Positions 24,009 through 28,437 of a DNA stretch of 28,437 nucleotides are shown here, piece by piece. The notes beneath the pieces are model-generated. The model was not told where the DNA came from, did no database searches, and was given only the letters and a program-made list of their open reading frames with translations. Both the position numbers and the translations under genes were made by a program. The stretch spans positions 1-28,437 of the forward strand of contig JAYWAL010000110.1 in the NCBI GenBank assembly GCA_043782485.1, in the 5' to 3' direction. This stretch comes from JANXUC01 sp043782485 (GTDB lineage Bacteria > Acidobacteriota > Terriglobia > Terriglobales > Acidobacteriaceae). Numbering within the stretch: position 1 is the stretch's first letter; the number at the start of each line of letters is the position of its first letter.

Positions 24009-24500
24009 CTACTGCTCCGGCACGGACACGTGTTCGTGGGCGATTAGCCACTTGTCGCCGGCCTTCTCGAAGATCACCGTCCACCGCAACGTAGCCATTT
24101 CGTGCTTGCCGCCGTTCGTGGTGGCGTCTTCTTTGATCGTGGCATAACCCCATGCCAGATCGCCGGTCCGGTGAATGCGGGCGTCGTCGTTCACCGTTAG
24201 CTTCAGCGTCTTATAATCCTTGAGCAGCGCCTGCACTCCCGTTTGGTACTCCTGCCAGTTGTTGTATTTCAGCGGCGCTTCGTCGTAGAACGTGTGGTCT
24301 GGAGCCTGGCTGTAAAAGCTCGCGACATTCTCGGGCTTCATCGTGCTCCAGCCATCCCAAATCTTTTGCATGTAAGCAACGTCAGGACCACCACCTTCGG
24401 ACTTGTGCGGGGCCATTTTATGATCAATTTTTTTGTCAGCGGTGAAGCTGGAAATCGAGAGAGCCAATACGACCAATGCGGCTAGGGACAAGGGTTTCAC
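24009..24500 (-). CDS. Exported SnoaL/NTF2-like protein
   Basis: A 163-residue protein. GTG 24500 is preferred over an upstream ATG (24536) because a perfect GGAGG lies five bases before it and it begins a clean signal peptide (MKPLSLAALVVLALSISSFT). The mature part has an NTF2-like/DUF4440 cone fold pattern: VAYMQKIWDGWSTMKPENVA, FYSQAPDHTFYDEAPLKY, then LTVNDDARIHRTGDLAWGYA and LRWTVIFEKAGDKWLIAHEH. The last block is the classic closing strand of the SnoaL_3/ketosteroid-isomerase-like group. A His/Lys-rich stretch follows the signal peptide. Members bind or isomerise small molecules or act as simple scaffolds; a function cannot be assigned. Confidence 0.8.
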   Translation of the reverse strand: MKPLSLAALVVLALSISSFTADKKIDHKMAPHKSEGGGPDVAYMQKIWDGWSTMKPENVASFYSQAPDHTFYDEAPLKYNNWQEYQTGVQALLKDYKTLKLTVNDDARIHRTGDLAWGYATIKEDATTNGGKHEMATLRWTVIFEKAGDKWLIAHEHVSVPEQ

Positions 24501-24573
24501 GGAATCCTCCAAGAGTATCGGTAGAGAGTTTCGCACAAGAAGGCCCGTCGCAACAAGGCCTCTGGAGGTTGTT

Positions 24574-25218
24574 CTATTCCGATGATCGCAGCGCCGCCGC
24601 CACGAGGGGTTTCGCCCATTCCGGAGTCAGGCTTAACTCACAGGAACTCTCAATTCGGCCTCGAAGGACATGAAGAATGTGTCGTGGCTCCGTGATCGTG
24701 CCCTGGCGAGGGTCGGCGTCGTTGCTGTTGTCGAAGATTTGCAACTCAATGAGCCTTGGAAGTAGCTGAATCAAGTTGAGCCGACTGCGGTTGTAGCGCT
24801 CCCGGATCTTGGCATCCGGGATGTCGTGTCCACCTGCCGCAACCCGGCTTCGTACCCGCTGGATGTGGAGTTCTGGACTCGCGAGTCCGACGTACCAAAC
24901 CCGAACTTCCATCCCGCTTCGCAGCCCTGCTTCGAGTAGTGCCGTAATGGTCCGTCCACCGAGTGTGGTCTCGAACGCGAAGCTGAGCGTCTCGCGAATG
25001 GCGGTTTCCAGTAGTCTTCTTCCTTCGTGCCAGGCGGCGCTGTTGGCTTCCGATTGCGAAATCCACGGGTTCGCTCTGCGGATACGCCGAGCTGCCTGGT
25101 CCGGATCGAAATGAGGCGTGCCTAAGCGCAGCAAGCGCCCGCCTTGCAGACTGCTCTTTCCGGCACCGTTGGTTCCCGCAATTACATAAATGCAGGGAGT
25201 TGGGTCGTCGTCAGTCAC
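24574..25218 (-). CDS. Zeta-toxin-family P-loop kinase/ATPase
   Basis: A 214-residue protein. GTG 25218 starts eight bases before the antitoxin stop. Walker A GTNGAGKSS (15-23), FDPD (37-40) at the substrate side, FETTLGG (82-88), the basic block RVAAGGHDIPDAKIRERYNRS (125-145) and FDNSND (162-167) match the zeta_toxin/COG4185 pattern. Classic zeta toxins phosphorylate UDP-N-acetylglucosamine and so poison cell-wall synthesis; COG4185 members often lack a known substrate. It lies directly downstream of a Phd-like antitoxin and shares its promoter, suggesting a two-gene toxin-antitoxin operon. Complete, with no frameshift. An alternative role as a metabolic kinase cannot be excluded. Confidence 0.82.
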   Translation of the reverse strand: MTDDDPTPCIYVIAGTNGAGKSSLQGGRLLRLGTPHFDPDQAARRIRRANPWISQSEANSAAWHEGRRLLETAIRETLSFAFETTLGGRTITALLEAGLRSGMEVRVWYVGLASPELHIQRVRSRVAAGGHDIPDAKIRERYNRSRLNLIQLLPRLIELQIFDNSNDADPRQGTITEPRHILHVLRGRIESSCELSLTPEWAKPLVAAALRSSE

Positions 25219-25567
25219 GTTTTCGCGCGGCCCAGACCGCAGCTTGGCCAAGTTGTCTTGGCGTCGAGTCGAACGCCGCTTGCATGTTGGCGCGGGCACC
25301 CGGCTCCTGCATCCGCGCCAGAAGAGCATCGAATTCGCCGCTCAGTGTCTCGAGCTTCCTTTCGCCCCGCTGCGACAAAGCGCGATATTCTTCCACCGAC
25401 ATAAGGACTGCCTTTGGCGCATCGTGCTTGGTGATCACTACGATGGCGCCCCGAATGGCTCTCTCCAAGAGTTGGCCAAACTCATTCTTGGCTTCCGTCG
25501 CCGTAAACGTGGTCGCTTCCATCTCAGCGCCGCTGTCGAAAGGCTCAACTGATGGTTGAGACCGCAT
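25211..25567 (-). CDS. Phd/YefM-type antitoxin
   Basis: A 118-residue protein. The core TATEAKNEFGQLLERAIRGAIVVITKHDAPKAVLMSVEEYRAL (23-65) is the standard Phd/YefM DNA-binding fold. The remaining ~50 residues (SGEFDALLARMQEPGARANM and onward to RKRD) are the likely toxin-neutralising part. ATG 25567 was chosen because the promoter's TTGACT would overlap the upstream TTG at 25630, so that start cannot be transcribed; a further ATG at 25522 remains possible. The stop overlaps the toxin start by 8 bases. Autorepression is likely: an inverted repeat lies on the promoter at 25602-25624. Confidence 0.85.
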   Translation of the reverse strand: MRSQPSVEPFDSGAEMEATTFTATEAKNEFGQLLERAIRGAIVVITKHDAPKAVLMSVEEYRALSQRGERKLETLSGEFDALLARMQEPGARANMQAAFDSTPRQLGQAAVWAARKRD

Positions 25568-25601
25568 AAATTTATTGACTCCAAGACTCAATTCTGTATC
25601 A

Positions 25602-25630
25602 ATTTTAGCTATTGTGTCTAAAATAGTCAA
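25602..25630 (-). promoter_or_regulatory. Toxin-antitoxin promoter with overlapping operator palindrome
   Basis: On the minus strand TTGACT (25630-25625), a 17-bp spacer and TAAAAT (25607-25602), a near-consensus sigma-70 promoter. ATTTTAG (25602-25608) and CTAAAAT (25618-25624) form a perfect 7-bp inverted repeat covering the spacer and -10. The position suits autorepression by the Phd-type antitoxin (inference from family behaviour). Confidence 0.7.
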
Positions 25631-25650
25631 TGCGGCTAATCGCTGGCCGG

Positions 25651-25679
25651 TTGACCTAGCCGATCAAGCCCGCTATACT
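25651..25679 (+). promoter_or_regulatory. Promoter of rplU-rpmA-obgE
   Basis: TTGACC (25651-25656), a 17-bp spacer and TATACT (25674-25679). Each hexamer matches five of six consensus bases. Transcription would start near 25686, giving a 170-base leader before rplU. The -35 is 20 bp from the divergent toxin-antitoxin -35. Confidence 0.75.
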
Positions 25680-25790
25680 CGTAGAGTTTGCCTGTACTTA
25701 GGACTCCGTTCTGGGCTCCGAGCGCCCGTTGTTCAGTGCCTTTGTTGGCGCTTCCGGCGGAATAACACAGCAAGCATTGGCTTTACCAGT

Positions 25791-25833
25791 TCCGGTGCGG
25801 CGCGGATTTCCGTTCGCGTTGACGCGCCCCGGA
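25791..25833 (+). promoter_or_regulatory. Candidate leader hairpin of rplU
   Basis: TCCGG (25791-25795), a 3-base bulge (TGC) and GGCGCG (25799-25804) pair with CGCGCC (25823-25828) and CCGGA (25829-25833), an 11-bp stem with an 18-base loop. It ends 11 bases before the GGAGG of rplU. It might be a ribosomal-protein autoregulatory site; no family match is claimed. Confidence 0.4.
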
Positions 25834-25857
25834 CAGATATTTTTGGAGGCAGGACTT

Positions 25858-26379
25858 ATGTACGCGGTTATCCGCGCCGGCGGCAAGCAGTATCGGGTGG
25901 CTCCCGGAGATGTCATTAAGATCGAACGAACAGGCACGGGCCTGGACAGCGTCGTCGAATTCAACGAAGTGCTGGCCATTTCACCCGCCGATGGCCAGAT
26001 TTCCCAGGGCAAAGGCGCGACCGTGACCGGCCAGGTTGTTGGCGAAGACCGCCACAAGAAAATTCTGGTATTCCACCTCAAACGCAAAAAGCAGTACAAG
26101 AAAATGCGCGGCCACCGGCAGGATTACACCGCCGTGCGCATTACCGAAATCGCTTTTGAAGGGCAGAAATTCAGCGCTCCGATGCTGGAAAAGAAAGCTC
26201 CTAAAAAGAAAAAAGCCGAGCCAGTAGCCGTCGCCCCCAAGGGCAGAATGAAGAAGGCAACGGCCACGGCTCCGGCAAGAAAAGCCCCGGCAAAAAAAGC
26301 CGCCAAGAAGGCTCCTGCCAAGAAAGCCGTAGGGAAGAAAGCCACGGTCAAGAAGGCAGCTCCCAAGAAGAAGAAATAA
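25858..26379 (+). CDS. rplU: 50S ribosomal protein L21 with Lys/Ala-rich C-terminal tail
   Basis: A 173-residue protein. Residues 1-110 are standard L21: MYAVIRAGGKQYRVAPGDVI at the start, HKKILVFHLKRKKQYKKMRG and GHRQDYTAVRITEI at the rRNA-binding end. Residues ~111-173 form a tail of repeated KKAPAKKA-like units, similar to histone-H1-like bacterial proteins, and low in acidic residues. Start ATG 25858 has GGAGG 8 bases upstream; the frame is open upstream but is leader. First gene of rplU-rpmA-obgE, with a strong promoter at 25651-25679. Normal L21 is about 103 residues, so the tail adds roughly 60. Confidence 0.94.
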   Translation: MYAVIRAGGKQYRVAPGDVIKIERTGTGLDSVVEFNEVLAISPADGQISQGKGATVTGQVVGEDRHKKILVFHLKRKKQYKKMRGHRQDYTAVRITEIAFEGQKFSAPMLEKKAPKKKKAEPVAVAPKGRMKKATATAPARKAPAKKAAKKAPAKKAVGKKATVKKAAPKKKK

Positions 26380-26422
26380 CTCGCGAGGTTCGCGGGTGAC
26401 CCAACAGTAAAGGACTCGAGCA

Positions 26423-26683
26423 ATGGCACATAAAAAAGGATTAGGCAGTTCCAAAAACGGGCGCGATTCCAACGCGCAACGCCTCGGCGTCAAGGCCTTC
26501 GGTGGCCAGGTCGTGCATGGCGGCACCATCATCGTTCGTCAGCGTGGCACACCCATCAAGCCCGGCCTTAACGTCGGCCGCGGCAAGGATGACACCCTGT
26601 TCGCTAAGATCTCGGGTCGCATCAAGTTTGTGAACAAAGGCCAGATGGGCCGATTTGTGCTCGTGGAGCCAGTCCAAGCCTAG
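26423..26683 (+). CDS. rpmA: 50S ribosomal protein L27
   Basis: An 86-residue L27. The N-terminus MAHKKGLGSSKNGRDSNAQR is that of the mature type found in Gram-negative-type bacteria (no cleavable extension as in Firmicutes), followed by VKAFGGQVVHGGTIIVRQRG and GRGKDDTLFAKISGRIKF. Its N-terminal tail reaches the peptidyl-transferase centre. AAGGA lies about 9 bases before ATG 26423. It is 43 bp downstream of rplU and followed by an intrinsic terminator, so obgE may depend on read-through or its own promoter. Confidence 0.96.
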   Translation: MAHKKGLGSSKNGRDSNAQRLGVKAFGGQVVHGGTIIVRQRGTPIKPGLNVGRGKDDTLFAKISGRIKFVNKGQMGRFVLVEPVQA

Positions 26684-26716
26684 CGGCGCAACTTCCTCGC
26701 GATTGAGCTGCAACGA

Positions 26717-26750
26717 GCCTCGACGACTCTGCGTTGAGGCTTTTTGCTTT
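26717..26750 (+). terminator. Intrinsic terminator after rpmA
   Basis: GCCTCGAC (26717-26724) pairs with GTTGAGGC (26733-26740) with one G-U, an 8-base loop and then TTTTTGCTTT. It lies 33 bp past the rpmA stop and 54 bp before obgE. Confidence 0.75.
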
Positions 26751-26756
26751 GACTGA

Positions 26757-26797
26757 AAACTGACAACTAGCAACTAGCGGCTAGCAACTGACCCAAA
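26757..26797. repeat. Short degenerate tandem repeat before obgE
   Basis: Low-complexity run built from AACTGAC, AACTAGC and GGCTAGC units of 7-9 bp, between the rpmA terminator and the obgE start (26805). No ribosome-binding site is obvious for obgE within it. Confidence 0.5.
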
Positions 26798-26804
26798 CTG
26801 ACCC

Positions 26805-27863
26805 ATGTTCATCGATGAAGCCAAAATCCGCGTCAAGGCCGGCAACGGCGGCAACGGCTGCATGGCGTTCCGCCGGGAGAAATACGTCCCGCGCGGCGGC
26901 CCCTCCGGCGGCGATGGCGGCAAGGGCGGCGACATTATCATGGAAGCCACCCAGAGCCACAACACTCTCATTGTCTTCCGTTTCAATCCCGAACACGAAG
27001 CCCAGCGCGGACGCCACGGCGAAGGCTCCAACTGTACTGGCAAGGAAGGCTATAGCAAAACGCTGAAAGTCCCCGTCGGCACAATTGTTTACAACTTCGA
27101 GACCGGCGAAAAGATCCACGACTTTACCTACGCGGGCGAAACGTTTATCGTGGCCAAGGGCGGACGCGGCGGACGCGGCAATGCTCGCTTCACCAGCTCC
27201 ACGCATCAGGCCCCGCGCGAGCACGAAGACGGCAAGCTCGGCCAGGAGTTTACGCTGCGCCTCGAGCTCAAGCTGCTCGCGGATGTGGCTCTCATCGGCT
27301 ACCCGAACGTCGGCAAATCCACGCTGATCTCGCGCATTTCAGCCGCGCGCCCCAAAATCGCCGACTACCCGTTTACGACTCTGGAACCAAACCTCGGCCT
27401 GGTGTCGGTCGGCGAACAATTCACCGACGAAGAGGTCAGCTTCGTCGTCGCCGACGTGCCAGGCCTGATCGAAGGCGCTCACGAAGGCGCTGGCCTCGGC
27501 ACGCAGTTCCTGCGCCACATCGAGCGCACCCGGTTGCTAGCGCATCTGGTCGACGTTTCCGACGCCAGTGGCAGGCCCGATCCAGTGAAAGACGTTGAAG
27601 TCATTTCCGGCGAACTCGCCAGCTTTGGCGCTCATCTGGAAGACAAGCCGGTGATTATGGTGGCCTCGAAAATGGACGCCGTGAACAAAGACAAGCTCGC
27701 CAAGCTCAAGCGCTATTGCAAAAAGCATAAGCTCGAGCTATTCGAAATCTCCGCCGTGACCGGCACGGGTATTGAGCCGTTGAAGTGGGCCATGGCCATC
27801 AAAGTGGTGGAAGTTCGCAAACTGGAATCCCAACACGTGGAAGAACCCGTCGACATTTTCTAG
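26805..27863 (+). CDS. obgE: Obg-family GTPase (ribosome assembly)
   Basis: A 352-residue Obg/CgtA, needed for late 50S subunit assembly. The glycine-rich Obg fold (1-157) has FIDEAKIRVKAGNGGNG, GGPSGGDGGKGGDII and AKGGRGGRGNARF. G domain: P-loop GYPNVGKST (165-173), G2 region DYPFTTLEPNLG, G3 DVPG (217-220), G4 SKMD (288-291) instead of NKxD, G5 SA (316-317). The C-terminal OCT domain of some Obg proteins is missing; only a short tail is present. It stands in the conserved order rplU-rpmA-obgE, but the spacer contains a terminator, so expression may be partly separate. Confidence 0.95.
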   Translation: MFIDEAKIRVKAGNGGNGCMAFRREKYVPRGGPSGGDGGKGGDIIMEATQSHNTLIVFRFNPEHEAQRGRHGEGSNCTGKEGYSKTLKVPVGTIVYNFETGEKIHDFTYAGETFIVAKGGRGGRGNARFTSSTHQAPREHEDGKLGQEFTLRLELKLLADVALIGYPNVGKSTLISRISAARPKIADYPFTTLEPNLGLVSVGEQFTDEEVSFVVADVPGLIEGAHEGAGLGTQFLRHIERTRLLAHLVDVSDASGRPDPVKDVEVISGELASFGAHLEDKPVIMVASKMDAVNKDKLAKLKRYCKKHKLELFEISAVTGTGIEPLKWAMAIKVVEVRKLESQHVEEPVDIF

Positions 27864-27883
27864 CTAGACAAAAGTCAATGGAG

Positions 27884-27906
27884 GCACGGGCGTCCCCGCC
27901 CGTGCA
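27884..27906 (+). repeat. GC hairpin repeat after obgE
   Basis: GCACGGGCG-TCCC-CGCCCGTGC (9-bp perfect stem), identical over 23 bases to 16138-16160. It lies 20 bp past the obgE stop; there is no T-tract, so it may be an RNA-stabilising or terminator-like hairpin. Confidence 0.65.
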
Positions 27907-28002
27907 CGAGCAGTCGCTTGGCGGGCTGCATGGCTGTGAGCAATCGGGCTTCTTAGTGTAATGGCGATTTAACAACAACGATCACCGACCGTCGGTTGGC
28001 TT

Positions 28003-28263
28003 ATGACAAAAGCTATGCACCCCTCCAACGCTCCTCGTTATCCAGGACTCATTCTTGCCTGTTTTGGCCTCGCTCTCACTCTGGGCGGGATGGCTAGGCT
28101 ACGGAGCGGCCTTCAGGTCGTTACCCACTGGACTGGTCAGCCTATGTACTCATGGGGACTCGTCGCGGCTGGCGGCATTTGCGTTGTCCTTGCCCTCATC
28201 CCAAACTCGTGGATCGCCAATGCCGCCGACCCGAAAAGACCAAAGGCCAAGCAGTCCCGATAA
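28003..28263 (+). CDS. Small two-helix membrane protein, hypothetical
   Basis: An 86-residue protein with two likely membrane helices (about residues 14-32, PGLILACFGLALTLGGMA, and about 48-66, YSWGLVAAGGICVVLALIP) and a short basic tail (KRPKAKQSR). Not recognised; no conserved motif. No good ribosome-binding site precedes ATG 28003, and ATG 28015 is an alternative. It is flanked by a 16-bp direct repeat (27955-27970 and 28272-28287). Another frame overlaps it, so coding status is moderate only. Confidence 0.45.
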   Translation: MTKAMHPSNAPRYPGLILACFGLALTLGGMARLRSGLQVVTHWTGQPMYSWGLVAAGGICVVLALIPNSWIANAADPKRPKAKQSR

Positions 28264-28380
28264 ATGTCGTGAGTGTAATGGCGATTTTTCGCCAAGTGAG
28301 ACCATCTCCTGTCGTGTGGTGTTCCGAGAGTTTCCGTTAAGCCGACAAACCGGGCCGGGAAACGAGTGTACTTTTCTTGC

Positions 28381-28410
28381 CTTATAAGATTATTATGATA
28401 ATCTTATAAG
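28381..28410. promoter_or_regulatory. 13-bp perfect palindrome before a TetR-like gene
   Basis: CTTATAAGATTAT (28381-28393) and ATAATCTTATAAG (28398-28410) are perfect inverse complements around TATG. The end of each arm, CTTATAAG, is itself palindromic. It lies directly before ATG 28412 and covers the expected promoter, as an autoregulatory operator would. Confidence 0.65.
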
Positions 28411-28411
28411 C

Positions 28412-28437
28412 ATGAGATATGAGGCTGGTCACAAGGA
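28412..28437 (+). CDS. N-terminal start of a probable TetR-family regulator (cut by window edge)
   Basis: Only the first eight codons are visible: MRYEAGHK. The pattern M-R-Y-x-x-G-H-K is a frequent beginning of TetR-family repressors, which continue into a helix-turn-helix. A strong palindrome immediately upstream (28381-28410) fits such a repressor. The call rests on this short string and on context alone. Confidence 0.5.

Noticed and set aside
25568..25630. Earlier TTG start of the antitoxin
   Set aside because: The TTG coincides with the -35 hexamer, so it would not be on the transcript.
25729..25857. In-frame upstream extension of rplU
   Set aside because: L21 begins at MYAVIRAGGKQY with GGAGG upstream; the open stretch lies in the leader.
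28055..28387. Second frame over the small membrane-protein gene
   Set aside because: No coherent membrane or domain pattern, and it runs into the palindrome before the TetR-like gene.

Overview
The window is high-GC bacterial chromosome that looks like Acidobacteriota, class Terriglobia (Koribacter/Terriglobus-like). This is inferred from a truncated acidobacterial 'VWFA-related' protein at the left edge, a DUF4139 protein, many short GC-rich hairpin repeats between genes, and housekeeping proteins with unusual extensions. No rRNA, tRNA, CRISPR array, phage or insertion sequence was seen.

Layout. 1-3454 (+): the end of a VWFA-related protein, then a tightly overlapping pxpB-pxpC-pxpA operon for 5-oxoproline recycling. 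3435-5135 (-): an exported TPR protein, convergent with pxpA. 5136-6147: repeat-rich spacers around a single-domain PilZ protein. 6148-7692 (-): a B12-binding radical SAM enzyme with a clear intrinsic terminator. 8119-12168: a divergent pair, an exported DUF4139 protein (-) and an EF-G paralogue (+). 12244-14084 (+): ruvB then ruvA. 14092-14385 (-): a small conserved hypothetical, followed by a 177-bp MITE-like element. 14768-20551 (-): the conserved rpmH-rnpA-yidD-yidC-jag-mnmE block, interrupted between jag and mnmE by a cNMP-binding/DUF1003 membrane protein. 20773-22919 (+): a second PilZ protein and a FHA-GAF-SpoIIE-type phosphatase. 23225-23986 (+): a TauE/SafE-type permease. 24009-24500 (-): an exported NTF2-like protein. 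24574-25567 (-): a Phd-type antitoxin/zeta-type toxin module. 25858-27863 (+): rplU-rpmA-obgE. 28003-28263 (+): a small two-helix membrane protein. 28412 to the end (+): the first codons of a probable TetR-family regulator preceded by a large palindrome.

Functional themes. Most genes are core information processing: tRNA modification, RNase P, membrane insertion, Holliday-junction processing, ribosome assembly. Two PilZ proteins and a FHA/GAF/phosphatase protein suggest c-di-GMP and phospho-signalling. The accessory component is the toxin-antitoxin pair, whose promoter sits back to back with the rplU promoter, and several intergenic repeat families.

I see no clearly new multi-gene system. 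The most distinctive signals are: (i) a Phd-type antitoxin paired with a zeta-type P-loop toxin, with an inverted repeat over its -10/spacer; (ii) five 15-bp tandem units inside rnpA; (iii) a histone-H1-like tail on ribosomal protein L21 and a candidate leader hairpin before it; (iv) a family of stem-TGAA-stem repeats with compensatory changes; (v) a 177-bp element with 29-bp terminal inverted repeats. All calls come from reading the sequence; no database search was run.
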